From positions 40,438,759 through 40,502,758 of the forward strand of contig NC_087063.1 in NCBI RefSeq assembly GCF_963678635.1: 64,000 bases of DNA, read 5' to 3'. A program made the translations under genes and the position numbers. The notes under the pieces were generated by a model. The model was not told the origin of the DNA, searched no databases, and saw nothing but the letters and a program-made list of their open reading frames with translations. This DNA is from Symsagittifera roscoffensis (Eukaryota > Xenacoelomorpha > Acoela > Convolutidae). This document shows, piece by piece, positions 30,851 to 41,362 of the stretch. The first letter of the stretch is position 1, and the number at the start of each line of letters is the position of its first letter.

Positions 30851-31318
30851 TTATTTCCTGCGAAAACGTTTTGGTTGCGTTGGCACATCTTCAACGGCTT
30901 CACGATCTAGAAAAGAATTATCCGACGATTCTGAAGACGATTCTGCAGAAGTTTCAGCACTCAAATCGGCAATATCGTCACTGTCAAGGTCACTCTCGTG
31001 TATCTGATCGAGACGTGCAAATCCAGGATCCGGAGTCTGGAATTCTATTTCATTTGAGGCTGTTGACATAAGATCGAACAATGAACGATGTACATGTGAT
31101 TGGCTTGTGCTGGGGTCAATGAAGCTATCTTGACTATCGTATCGCTCATCTTGCGTATAATCCCAGTCTATTTGTGTTCGATCAAGTTCTTGCGACATAC
31201 CATCTAGTATATTCTCTTGATCCCATTCTATTGGCGCGTCATTGTCTTCAAAATGAGCAACCCATGCATCTAGATCATCATCATCATCACTATCTCGATC
31301 TAATGTTTCATCGTTCAC
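30851..31318 (-). CDS. Acidic hypothetical protein downstream of polB
   Basis: The frame is rich in Asp, Glu and Ser (DRDSDDDDDLDAW near its start, SAESSSESSDNS near its end) and finishes with a basic QPKRFRRK that could be a nuclear signal. It overlaps the last codons of polB in another frame and opens with GTG. The first in-frame ATG is at 31201, which would give 116 residues; a spliced start is also possible. I do not recognise a family. Low-complexity acidic frames can be spurious, but its length and position at the end of the leftward block favour a real gene. Confidence 0.45.
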   Translation of the reverse strand: MNDETLDRDSDDDDDLDAWVAHFEDNDAPIEWDQENILDGMSQELDRTQIDWDYTQDERYDSQDSFIDPSTSQSHVHRSLFDLMSTASNEIEFQTPDPGFARLDQIHESDLDSDDIADLSAETSAESSSESSDNSFLDREAVEDVPTQPKRFRRK

Positions 31319-34300
31319 ACTATCGGCATGAAATGTAGAGCTGTTATTACCACCACGACTATCGTTTGAAGGGGTTCTGAAGACTCGATGTAACCATATG
31401 GCAACGTTGAAATGCCATCATCCAATATATACCGTTTATCGTCGAACGATGACAATGCTATCTTATTCGTACGAACAGTATTCAGAACATGACGATCAGA
31501 TGCAATTCTGGTATTTTCAGCTCGATAGAGACTACCCGTCTCAAGAGTTTCTTCATACTTCCGATGAGTAAGAAGATTTTGAGTTGCCCTGGAAATGCCT
31601 TTAGCTGAAAGCTTTCGATGATCTAAATAAAATGAATAAATTATTACTAATCGTTTATACACTGAAATTTTTTTTTGAAAAAAATTTTTCCCCAAATTTT
31701 CGACAAATTTTTTTTCGAAAAAAAATTTTTTCCCAAATTTTTTTTTCAACAAATTTTTTTTCGAAAAAAATTTTTTTCCCAAATTTTTTTTTTTGACAAA
31801 ATTTTTTTCGAAAAAAATTTTTTTTCCCAAATTTTTTTTTCGACAATTTTTTGTTTGAAAAATTTTTTTTCCCAAATTTTTTTTCGACAGTTTTTTTTCG
31901 AAAAAAAATTTTTCACAAATTTTCGATAAATTTTTTTTCGAAAAAATTTTTTTTCCCAAATTTTTTTTTCGACAATTTTTTTTTTTCGAAAAAATTTATC
32001 CCAAATTTTCGACAAATTTTTTTTCGAAAAAAATTTTTTCCCAAATTTTTTTTTCGACAAATTTTTTCACCCAAATTTTCGACAATTTTTTTTCGAAAAA
32101 AATTTTTTGCCAAATTTCAGAAAAAAATTTTCTCGAAAATTTTTGGTTTTCCCAATTTTTTTTTGTCGACAAATTGAAAAAAAATTCTAATTTTTTCGAC
32201 AAAATTTGACGAGTAATTGAAAGTAGTACTCACTTAGAGAGACGATTGAGTATAACTTGGGTTTTAAAGCAATGAAGTCCGTGATGGTGTCGGCTGGGAA
32301 CTCATCTTTGTATTTGAGAACTGTCAGTTTGTTTTGCTTGTTAAACAGGGGATGGTTTTCGGGATATTTTGAGAAATCGAATTCGTCAATAATGTTGGAT
32401 TTGTTTTTCAAAATTTCGTAAAAATCTGCATTCTTTTCGGTTTCTATTTCGTAAAGCAAACTATCGGTATCGGAGTAAAGCAATCGACATTCAAAGTTTG
32501 GTTTCATAATTTCATAGTGAAACCGATACATTTCAAATTTAGCGATTTCAAGCACGCATGCTCCTACTATAGTAGGTACATTCCAATTAATAACTCGTGG
32601 TGCTGACGTCAATGCCGCTAAATCATCACCAAATATTTTAAATGTCTTGAAGTCAAAAGCAGAAATTTGTTGCATTGTTTCTTCAGCGTTATGTACAATA
32701 TTAACCTTCACTCTTTTTCTTTTCGATTCGCATGTTTTTCCATATGCGGAATTATTCAACAATTTGTACAGTGCTTCTTCAAATTTGTTTCGTGCAGCTT
32801 TCCTTTTGTTTGTGTTTAGGGTTATATAGGGTTCTAACCATAGTTCTTGCTTGAACTTCAAAACTCTATGTACTTTCGTTATTTTTAAACCCAACCGAAC
32901 ATAGAGTTGTAAGAGTTTGTAATGCACTGTATAATTACTCTTGTTATGCAATGTCTGAAGCAGTTTTTTTACTTTGCCAGGAGCAACTCGATAATTATCA
33001 TTGCTTTTCATTTGTTCTGCCAGATCTCGTTGGTACTCACTTAACCACTCTTCTGGCACTACTTCTTTGGTTGGTGCTAAAGGATAGTCTCGATGGGATT
33101 CATGAAGTTCTTGAGGGTACTCGAGATCTACTTCAAGAATGAAACCAATATCTGAATCTTCTGGAGTTGCCAATATTTCATCAAGGCTCGTTTCACTGCT
33201 TGTACTAACTTCACCGTCTTCCTTAACATGGATTAACTCAAAGTCCCTTGCTGGTAATTTATGCATTTGCATAACACCTCCATATAGATTATTTGCATCC
33301 AACATGAAGCCATAACTTGTTTTTTCTTCAGGGTTGTACTTTTCATTCATGTACGGGTTGTTTGCATTGAATTTTCTTTTTTCAAAAACAGATGCTGTCC
33401 CACCCCGCATCATATTTTCCACCTTTTCTAAATGTTCTCTTTCCGAAAGAAGTTCAATATCAGCATTACAGATCCTCTTGAAAGCATCTCCCGCAAGATT
33501 CGACGCAGTAAAATGATGCGCGCAATCTAATCCATAGCTTGCGTGAGTTATCGAACGAAACTCTTCAAAAACACATGCGAGAAGAAGAGTATCACATGTG
33601 AGATAGAGATTGTGATATTGCTCTAAGTTTATGCATTTGAATTTATCGAAGACTGTTTGAGCATGTTTTAAATCTTCTTCACTAACACTGATTTTTCCTC
33701 CTTCTAATGAGTTTCCCCATGCACTGAGTGGTGGCAGATTTTGTTCATCAAACTTTAATCGATTTGACATATAGGAATAAGGGTAAAAACCTTTCCTCTT
33801 TAGAAGTGCGCGAGAACTCTCATCAGCTTGTTTGAAGTGTTCATCTAGTATAGAGAACTTGTCAGCTGGTAAATTATCAACAAGTTTTTGTAACGAAGAA
33901 TTCAAAAATTTACATGAGTCTATGAATCGCATGTATTCATAGACATTTTGCTGAACACCATTTGCTCGTGTGTAAGTGTCAACCAAAACACCAATGCTTA
34001 GTGAGATATACTTCTCATCAGTTGCGGGTATGACTTGGATCGTGCTCGTTGGTTCCAACTCACCCAAAGCCAAACAAATATGGTGAAGATCATAATTTTG
34101 TATATTGTGTCCAACAACTGGTGTATATCGCACCTTTCGTCGCGCTAGGTTACACTTTGAGTGCGCCCACCCTAGGAATTCACCACTGTAGTGACAGTGG
34201 TCCAAACATTTTGTTTCACCTTCAACAAACTCTGCTAGGCACAACCAGCATGAGGTGGCTTCATCCTGCTTCAGGATAGATCGATTGCCAATATAGTTTG

Positions 34301-36029
34301 GGTATCGATTTTTTTGTTGGTAGATTTGTTTTGCTAGTATGTGTAACTGCTCGATGAACTTTGGTATACATTTTTCACTACTGTTTAAATCAAAGAAGTA
34401 TGGTTTTGAAGAACCATGTTCAATCGCGCACAGAGAGTAACCAGAGGGTTCATGTTTTTCTAAGATCCTAGACGACGAAGTGTTTGGGTTGTTTTTGCAT
34501 GTGGTTACAGGTTTCAAAAACGATTCGAAATCGAAGTAGATAACGACAGGAACTAAACTAAGTGCTGCATAGTTGTTGAATTTGTATTTATTGCTTCCAT
34601 CTTCAGCGGATGGCATTTTTATTACTGCAGGTTCATGTTCTTTGCATGATCTTTGATGCATCTTGTTCGCTTCTTCGCTATAACTTATGTGAAAACAGTT
34701 CCGACACAGGCGCATGAATGTCCGGAATTTATAATTTTTGATTTCACATATGAATCTTAACAGGTTAGTTATTACCACGAAATGATGTTTACCGGGCTCA
34801 AATAACAACAAAAGATCCATACTGAATGTATCTTCAGACTCATTTTTTGATATCAACATAGGCACCAAGTCTCCTTTTTCATAAAGAAACACATTAACAC
34901 GAACTTTGTTCAAACGTTCAAACTCGGGTATATCTCTGAAACTCATTGGCGTTGGAAACTCACCGATTGGTTTTTTGGCGTTGCTCGTTCTGTAAGTTGC
35001 AGGGCATGTTTTTTCAGCAGTTGGATCTTCGTATCTTCCAACAATTAAATTCAAACGATAATGAAGGTGATAAGCAGCAGTAAAACAAAGATTAAAACAG
35101 TCATGGTCATCATGGTTGCGAATATTAATTAAATGACTGGATTTTGCAATTTTTAATGGTAATGTTATATGTGATGACCCTCGAATGGGGTTCATTTTAC
35201 CAAATTTGATAAACAATCTAACCACTTGTTGTAAAACCCATCCGCTTCCGTGTGAAGCAAATGAATGAAGCACCGATTGCATTCTATCAACCATTTCATA
35301 AAACGTTCCATCCGCAAGTCCGTCGGATAGAATCGGAACCATAAGCGAATTAACATAAATGTCAACTAGCTCATTTTGAGTGGGGTTGTTCAGATCTTCG
35401 TCATTGATCACTGACGGTTTTTGTAAACTCAAATTTAATGAAAATTGAACTTTTTGAGGCCATTGGAAACCGTTTGCCAAAATCAAATTTTGGATTTGTT
35501 CTTTGTGCTTAGACATAAATTCTAATATATCTACACTATCATCACCAGGGATAAGAAAAGTTTTCAGGGTACCATTGAAAGCAGATTCATGTAATTCAAT
35601 GTCATTCACATTCATGTTTGGGGCAATTGTTTCGTTTTTGCTGATGGATTCAGTATTGTTACTAGTAGCGACAGGTAAACTATGAAGAGTAATCATATGG
35701 TTATTGAGTTGATTGTTAGAAACAAAGCCTAAATTACAATATTCACATAAATTGGCTATGCTCTCATGAGTTGAAATAAAATGTTGTTCAAGAGAAGATA
35801 ACAATAACGATGTGAAAGGGCAATCATTACACATGTAAGTTGGAATACCTTTTTCCACAGCATGAAAATTTCGTTCATGTCTGGTTCGGTTAGTTTTAAA
35901 TGTGAAAAGTATTGGACAAAAATTACATTTGTGTTTTGCAGGATTCATTATCAAGTGTTCCAGAGAAATAGAAGTTTGCAAATAAAATTCGCCTTGGTAC
36001 AAATTTTCAATTACATAACACGACTTCAT
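31315..36029 (-). CDS. polB: Protein-primed DNA polymerase B of Polinton (two exons)
   Basis: Replicates the element from its termini. Exon 1 runs 36029-32234 and exon 2 runs 31622-31315. The start is the first ATG (MKSCYVIENL). Three C2H2 fingers come first (CNFC..H, CNDC..H, CEYC..H, residues about 35-125). An N-terminal domain with IPEFERLNKVRVNVF follows. Exonuclease motifs are YFDFESF (~495) and VVGHNIQNYD (~640). Polymerase motifs are LDANNLYGGVM (~915), KLLNNSAYGKT (~1090) and YSDTDSLL (~1185). The donor GTGAGT after TCTCTAA and the acceptor TTTATTTAG join in phase 1, so that PKLYSI continues into RKLSAKGI and DDKRYILDDG, the expected order in this family. Without the intron the C-terminus would be lost. 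The frame is otherwise intact. Confidence 0.93.
31623..32233 (-). repeat. polB intron filled with low-complexity tandem repeat
   Basis: The 611-bp intron has canonical ends on the minus strand (GTGAGT at 32233, TAG ending at 31623). About 500 of its bases (31670-32180) are irregular repeats of a unit of T-runs, cccaaa, cgacaa and ttcgaaaaaa, strongly self-complementary. Phe- or Lys-rich open frames on both strands across it are artefacts of the repeat. Confidence 0.85.
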
Positions 36030-36396
36030 GGGATTGGTTGAATTTGAAAATATGCTACATGTATTCCCGCTCAAATTTGAGTTTAAACGGCAATCGCCCG
36101 CCAAAATTTGAATTCAATTTAAAAGTCCCGCCAAAAGTTTTGATTACCAATAATTTGTAAAATCTAAATAAATATTGAATTTATTCGTTAGCATGTACAA
36201 ATTTTCGAATACAGAGCACGACTTCATGGGATTGGATGAATTTGAAAATATGCTACATGTAATCCCGCTCAAATTTAGGTTTAAACGGCAATCGCCCGCC
36301 AAAATTTGAATTCAATTTAAAAGTCCCGCCAAAAGTTTTGATTGCTAATAATTTGCAAAAAACCTAATTAAATATTGAATTTATTCGTTATCATGA
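36001..36396. repeat. 198-bp tandem duplication at the polB 5' end
   Basis: Sequence from 36001 to about 36198 is repeated from 36199 to about 36396 with roughly ten differences. Shared words include cacgacttcatgggattgg and ggcaatcgcccgcc. The first unit includes the polB ATG (36029); the second carries an equivalent ATG at 36227 but no long frame. It looks like a duplicated promoter/start region. 36400-37434 has no recognised feature. Confidence 0.85.
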
Positions 36397-37434
36397 TCAA
36401 ATATTGTTTCTTCTGATCGGTTTTAAACCACAAAAATCAATTAAAAGAGACAATACATTAATTAAGTTGTTTAACATTAATAACAAAATTCTGAAAAACA
36501 AAAAACATTTTCGATTTCTTATTAATGGCTTGAACATGTGAACTGAATAGACTACAACATGTCTTTTGGTATCTAAGCCTCACTAACCATCAATGTTGCA
36601 AATTAAAAAAAACTCATTAGACATGGTGAAGACTATTTAACTGTGAATAAAGTAGAAGAAGAAAAAATATTAATTTCTTAAACAAGACATGTACCTTAAA
36701 CATTATCATATATACATTATCAGAATGACACATTCCCCAAACATTTCATTGAAGACTTAATGTCTCTCACTTAGGTCATATTTTTACAATCCACAGCAAT
36801 TTATATGTTTCCGCAAAAAAAAATAGAAACAAAACTTGAAAAAAAATATATAAAATTTGTACAAAAAATGATGATCTCCCAAACTAGATGTTGTACAGTG
36901 TCGGCACCCTAGCTCAAAAATGTCCAGCTCGCCGAGAGAAGCAATATGAGTGGTCGGAAGACTATATTCGGACAGTGTAACAAAAAGTTAGAAAATTGAT
37001 ATAGGATGAGGCTTTTCGAAAATGAAATGTCTGTATCTCTTCAGTGGATGGTCTGAACATAGTCGTGCAATATATCAAAATACTGCTCACAGCCAGCTAA
37101 TTAAATTTGTTCAGAGGTCTAAAGACTATAGGACCTCAAGTTTACGAGATAAAATTTTTCAACATTTTTCCGAGATTTAAAAATTCCAGTTTTTTTTTGT
37201 ATTTTGATTGAAGACTTGTCAAACATTCGGTTATAAAATGACTTATTTGCTCTCTTTTCCCTAGCAACTGGATAAGTGAAGCATTAAGAGAATGAGAGTT
37301 TTAATTTACAAAATGTTTATACACAAAGACACCAATCGAAATCTATTAAATATCAATCTGAGTTTCAAGTTTAAATCTTTATACACAATAAAACCAAATT
37401 AAAATCAATCAAACGCAACAACTGTTCAATAAAG

Positions 37435-38070
37435 TTAAATAAGATCTAAATACTCCTGAGCTTTTTCTAGTGTTGTGATCTTTCTCTTTTTCTTTGGTGC
37501 AAGGCATAGAGAAGGAGTCAAATTTTCCATATGATTACTCACTGTCGCTTCGGGGGTGCGAGTTGCAGTTGAAGAATCTGGTTCGTCAAGCCATGGTGAC
37601 ACTGCAGGGGAAGGATCAGCTTTCGGGGTAACTACTGATGGTGATTCAATCTGTTCCATTCCCCATAAACGATCAAAAAATTCAATTTCTTCAAAGTATT
37701 CTAACTGGTTTTCACACATCGGAGTAACATCACAATCGTATTTATACAAAATTTTTTTTACTGGTTTTGATAAAGTTGAAACATCAACCTGAAGAGCAAG
37801 AGGCTCGTCAGGATCCGTATATTTACCAGAATTTGTAAGGTAACTCAAATACTTTATATTCAGTTCTTCGTCTTTCTTTGAATTTTTTAAGGAAAGTTTA
37901 CTGAATAAATGTAAAAAATTTTTGGGAATCATAACGTGATGAGTACAAGTCCACTCATCAGAATTGAAACTTTTTTCTTCGTTAATTATTGCTACAAAAT
38001 TACCGTGAACGGTTTCATAAAAAATGGTTCTTTCGTAATTAGAATATCCTTCAATAATATAACAAGGCAT
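37435..38070 (-). CDS. Polinton hypothetical protein, 211 residues
   Basis: The frame starts at the ATG at 38070 (MPCYIIEGYSNYERTIFYE). A mixed alpha/beta-looking first half (to about residue 140) is followed by a Pro/Ser/Thr-rich linker and a strongly basic motif APKKKRKI near the C-terminus, typical of a nuclear localisation signal. No catalytic motif is seen and I do not recognise a family. It is first in the leftward block, divergent from the rightward genes. A nuclear early function is possible but is inference only. Confidence 0.7.
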   Translation of the reverse strand: MPCYIIEGYSNYERTIFYETVHGNFVAIINEEKSFNSDEWTCTHHVMIPKNFLHLFSKLSLKNSKKDEELNIKYLSYLTNSGKYTDPDEPLALQVDVSTLSKPVKKILYKYDCDVTPMCENQLEYFEEIEFFDRLWGMEQIESPSVVTPKADPSPAVSPWLDEPDSSTATRTPEATVSNHMENLTPSLCLAPKKKRKITTLEKAQEYLDLI

Positions 38071-38556
38071 TTTTGAGGAAAAGTTGGAAGAAAAATACAA
38101 ACGTAACGCGGAGAGAAATGAAACTGAAATGAATTGTGAAAATGCCTCAAGAGATTAAAATAGGGATTGGTTCTTCTAAAATTAGAAATTTCAAGACCTC
38201 CTATGTAGTTTTTGATCAGTTTAATAAGGGAGGGCGTGTAAAATATTTATGTTACCTTGCGTGGTATTCTATGTTTATCTAAATTGCATTCAAACAAATA
38301 GCTTGTATCAAAAATAACGTTTAAACATTGTGACCTTTGACACCCTTTAAAATTCTTATCAGTTGTACATGCACAAAACACTAATCCATTTGAACCAAAT
38401 TGCAATCCAATATCTTTGCGATATAAAGTACATGTGTATATAAATTAAAATAGATACAACGCCGCTTTCTTTTGCAGACCTATAAAATCAATCGGAACCA
38501 TTCATTTCTTTCTATTCAGTTTTAAATCAAGTTACTTTGAAAATTTACTTGTTACA
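38071..38556 (+). promoter_or_regulatory. Divergent promoter region of the Polinton
   Basis: The gap separates the two divergent gene blocks. A TATA-type word tatataaa sits at 38437-38444, about 115 bases before the first rightward ATG, and a second candidate (ctataaaat) lies near 38481. No coding frame is present. Promoter function is inferred from position and motif. Confidence 0.5.
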
Positions 38557-38928
38557 ATGAATAAAACCAAAACAAGCTTCACAGCAAACGCAGATAAAGA
38601 TTTTGGCGATTGCTATTTTGATATTTCGGAAAACAGTAAAAGATTAGTGCGTGCTACATTGAAAACATATGACCAAACTGGAACTTATGTATTCCTGAAA
38701 GTTTTCAAAAAAGCAACTGAAGGCGCTGAATTTGAATGTGTACAAAGACTTTCCTTAAGCAGCGAAGAATTTTCAAAATTACTAAAGTCGGGAAAGTCAA
38801 TCCGAGCGCAAACAAGTGAAATTTCTGATACTGTTGAAAACAAAGAAAAGCCACAGTCTAACTGTAAACGAGCCAGGAAAACTCAATTTTCCTCAAACAC
38901 AAACGAGTTCAAACACGACTCGAACTAA
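38557..38928 (+). CDS. Small Polinton protein, possibly PC4-like
   Basis: 123 residues with an ATG start. The core (DISENSKRLVRATLKTYD, then TYVFLKVFKK, then RLSLSSEEFSKLL) has the beta-beta-helix order of transcription coactivator PC4-type single-strand DNA binding folds. A basic tail (NCKRARKTQF) follows. The similarity is weak and from pattern memory, so I give it as a suggestion only. It is the first gene of the rightward block and 14 bases precede the next start. Confidence 0.6.
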   Translation: MNKTKTSFTANADKDFGDCYFDISENSKRLVRATLKTYDQTGTYVFLKVFKKATEGAEFECVQRLSLSSEEFSKLLKSGKSIRAQTSEISDTVENKEKPQSNCKRARKTQFSSNTNEFKHDSN

Positions 38929-38942
38929 TTTTCCTTTACAAA

Positions 38943-39692
38943 ATGGCAGAAGCTATGTTCGAAGTTGTGTTACCTGATTATTTCAAAAAATTTCAACCAA
39001 ATTTCAAATTTGTTATCACTGAAAAAATTCCTAATTTATCTACTTTTAAAAATTATGCTTTTGGAAGCCACTTCAAATCTGAATATTGTCCTTTTTCAGT
39101 CGAGAATGAAAAAAAAATTCATTACCATATATTGATTCAAGTAGATTCAGAGGAACAATTAAACCAATTTTTTCCTTCCCAAAAATGTTTCAGTGTTCCT
39201 TGTATTTTCACTTGCTTCAAATACTTAGTTTCTCCTGCTAAAGATGTCAAAGGAAACGGTGAGTTATTTGACAAGCTTAAACTAGCTCTCACTTATTCAG
39301 CACAACCTGTTGCAGCCAATCTTGATTTGTTAGATTTCACTGCAATCAAAAAACGTTTACCCAATTTATTGCTTTCTGCAACATCATCTAACAAACAAAC
39401 TTCACCAAATCAAAACGTTTGCAAGAAATCTTCGACCGTTGGGGGGCAGAAACGAATTGATAATACAATTACACCTGCTGCATCATCGACGTCAAACAAA
39501 TCCGCTAGAATTTCGACTTCAGTTTCAAAGAAACACACAGAAAGCAGACATGTTCAAACAGATGAAATGAATACAGAAACTTTGAAAAGATTTGAAAGTT
39601 TAATTAATGGACCCCATTCTGCCGCTTTTTGCAAAATAATGGATATTTTGACAAGTGGATATGGAAAACTTGATGTAGATACTGATTACTGA
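38943..39692 (+). CDS. Polinton protein with an HUH-like motif, 249 residues
   Basis: The N-terminal ~120 residues look folded. They contain KIHYHILIQVDSE (His60-Tyr-His62), resembling motif 2 of HUH rolling-circle endonucleases, and then FTCFKYLVSPAKD. The C-terminal half (about 130 onward) is Ser/Thr/Lys-rich and disordered-looking, with MNTETLKRFESL near the end. HUH proteins also need a catalytic Tyr with the right spacing, and I cannot place one with confidence. The protein may belong to a Polinton-specific family whose pattern only resembles HUH. Confidence 0.65.
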   Translation: MAEAMFEVVLPDYFKKFQPNFKFVITEKIPNLSTFKNYAFGSHFKSEYCPFSVENEKKIHYHILIQVDSEEQLNQFFPSQKCFSVPCIFTCFKYLVSPAKDVKGNGELFDKLKLALTYSAQPVAANLDLLDFTAIKKRLPNLLLSATSSNKQTSPNQNVCKKSSTVGGQKRIDNTITPAASSTSNKSARISTSVSKKHTESRHVQTDEMNTETLKRFESLINGPHSAAFCKIMDILTSGYGKLDVDTDY

Positions 39693-39785
39693 TGTGCTAT
39701 TTGTGAAATTTATTGTTGAAGAGAAAGTTAAGTTTTAATTGATACTTTTCATTATTCCTTTTTTATTATATTGAGTTCAGTGAAC

Positions 39786-39962
39786 ATGATTTCAACTTTC
39801 GACTTAAAACTTATTCATGAAATTTTTATAGACTTAAAATCACAATATCCAGACAAATCAGTCAGATTTCAGTATTTTTTAGCCACTTGTTTATATTTAG
39901 ATGCTGATATTAATTTGGATTTTGTTTTGAAAAACAGACCATATGGCGGTTTAATTGAATAG
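39786..39962 (+). pseudogene. Short Polinton ORF, possibly frame-broken
   Basis: A 58-codon frame starts at ATG 39786 (MISTFDLKLIHEIF) and ends at TAG 39962. Directly after, another frame stays open for about 46 codons (HLKHFKFLRIHAILHDAAG) up to TAA just before an AATAAA-like word near 40094. Together they would make a protein of about 105 residues broken by a one-base shift. I do not recognise a family. It may simply be a short real ORF followed by non-coding DNA. Confidence 0.35.
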
Positions 39963-40200
39963 ACAATTCGTCGCTCGACAAACACTTGAAACATTTCAAA
40001 TTTCTTAGAATACATGCTATATTGCATGACGCAGCGGGATATTTGCAAGAAAAAATCATACCGGTCCTGGGTACACATATGTTTTGCCTTGTCCAATAAA
40101 AAACTGTTACCTGGGTCACGTGACAGGTATTGCGTTTTGCTTATTTCTTAAAGCATTCAAACCAAAGTTATTTCGTTTGTTGGAATGTTGAGTGAAAGTC

Positions 40201-40788
40201 ATGTTAACCCAAAGAAAGAAAACTAAAAAATTGTTTTTCAACCATCTCATTATTTTAGATATTGAAGGATTTAAATGTGGCAAGAAACCTTTGATCATAA
40301 AGGAACTTTCCGTTTGCTCTGCTAATACAATTGATACAATTCATTTTCTGCCACCAGTTCATTTCAACAATTTATCAAAAGAAGAGAAAAAAGCGTACAA
40401 TTGGGTATCTAAATTTCTACACGGTCTTCGTTGGGACGAAGGTGAATACCCTTACTCATACTTGGATCAATTTTTTGACAGCATTCGTTTGAGGAACCCA
40501 AATTCCCATTTTTTCGCTAAAGGTACACAAAAATCTGTTTTATTAGCTGAATACTTGAAATTACCCGTGACAAATTTGGAAGATATTGGCTGCCCAAAGA
40601 TTGAACAGTTATTGGGTCAAGAAAAACATATTTGCAAACGACATTCTCATTTACTTCCCTCGCATCAATTATTAAAGCATTGTACACGTAGAAAATCCAG
40701 AGTTTTTTTTGAGTGGTTACAAAATGAACTATCCAATGATGCAAACAACCTTATCTCCAAATTTGGTGGTTTACGCTTCAATGACTAA
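40201..40788 (+). CDS. RNase H-fold/DEDD nuclease-like protein
   Basis: About 195 residues from the ATG at 40201. The pattern LIILDIEGFKCGKKPLIIKE at the N-terminus, LHGLRWDEGEYPY, FAKGTQKSVLL, and a Cys/His segment (DIGCPKIEQL, CKRHSHLL, HCTRRKS) matches a protein family I remember as widespread in arthropod and other invertebrate mobile DNA. The opening D-x-E looks like motif I of DEDD exonucleases. Its role in the element is unknown; nuclease or regulatory functions are possible. The end overlaps the next ORF by 65 nt. Confidence 0.65.
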   Translation: MLTQRKKTKKLFFNHLIILDIEGFKCGKKPLIIKELSVCSANTIDTIHFLPPVHFNNLSKEEKKAYNWVSKFLHGLRWDEGEYPYSYLDQFFDSIRLRNPNSHFFAKGTQKSVLLAEYLKLPVTNLEDIGCPKIEQLLGQEKHICKRHSHLLPSHQLLKHCTRRKSRVFFEWLQNELSNDANNLISKFGGLRFND

Positions 40789-41068
40789 TCAGAGTCCGGA
40801 AAACAATTTAACACCAAGAATTAAAGTTACTCTTACGCGGACAGGCATATTAGATTGTCGAGGAAAACCTCTCCTGCAAAAACTAGAACAAATTACACTG
40901 AACGATATCGAAATCGACAATTTACGGAAATTTTTTACAGTTCTTGACTACTTTCACCTGTACAATGTCCAGACTCCAGGAATTTCGCCAGTCAATTCCG
41001 TTGTTCAATCTCAACCTGGAAGGGCTGCAACCTCAGCTGGGAGAGAGAAGACAAATCCATTTGCATGA
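40724..41068 (+). CDS. Small Polinton ORF, 114 residues
   Basis: Starts at ATG 40724 inside the end of the nuclease-like gene and ends inside the following ORF, both in different frames. The middle (PRIKVTLTRTGILDCRGKPL, then DNLRKFFTVLDYFHLYNV) looks like a real small domain. The last 25 residues, in the overlap, are low complexity. I do not recognise a family. Confidence 0.5.
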   Translation: MNYPMMQTTLSPNLVVYASMTNQSPENNLTPRIKVTLTRTGILDCRGKPLLQKLEQITLNDIEIDNLRKFFTVLDYFHLYNVQTPGISPVNSVVQSQPGRAATSAGREKTNPFA

Positions 41069-41264
41069 CCATCAGCTTCCAGCTGAACTGAAAGAATTAG
41101 TCAAAACTGATAACGTTGAGGAAATACATTTAGTTCAAGCCACTATCAGAGTTGCTGCTCATTTTGTTGTAAAGTTCAAATCTAATTGTAACCATGACAA
41201 ATTCACAAAATATGAGTTTTTCTTCATTGAACGAGGAGTTGATTTGCCTGTTGAACCGAAATGA
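40965..41264 (+). CDS. Small Polinton protein, paralogue 1
   Basis: About 99 residues from the ATG at 40965. The core LPAELKELVKTDNVEEIHL followed by an AxHFVVKFKSN segment resembles the core of the next ORF (LPKELLDEISTGNVEKIVR, then ARYIIKYKPN). The two lie in tandem, which suggests gene duplication within the element. The N-terminal 35 residues overlap the previous ORF. Function unknown. Confidence 0.55.
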   Translation: MSRLQEFRQSIPLFNLNLEGLQPQLGERRQIHLHDHQLPAELKELVKTDNVEEIHLVQATIRVAAHFVVKFKSNCNHDKFTKYEFFFIERGVDLPVEPK

Positions 41265-41362
41265 CGAATCACATATATATGCCAAGTTTTTTGAATCATA
41301 ATAAATATAATTATTGATTGTTTTCATTTTCTTTTGTTCTTGTGTGATTACTAGTTGCTAAC

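Noticed and set aside
31675..32202. Several overlapping Phe-rich and Lys-rich open frames on both strands
   Set aside because: They are translations of a T-run/A-run tandem repeat inside the polB intron and have no protein-like composition.
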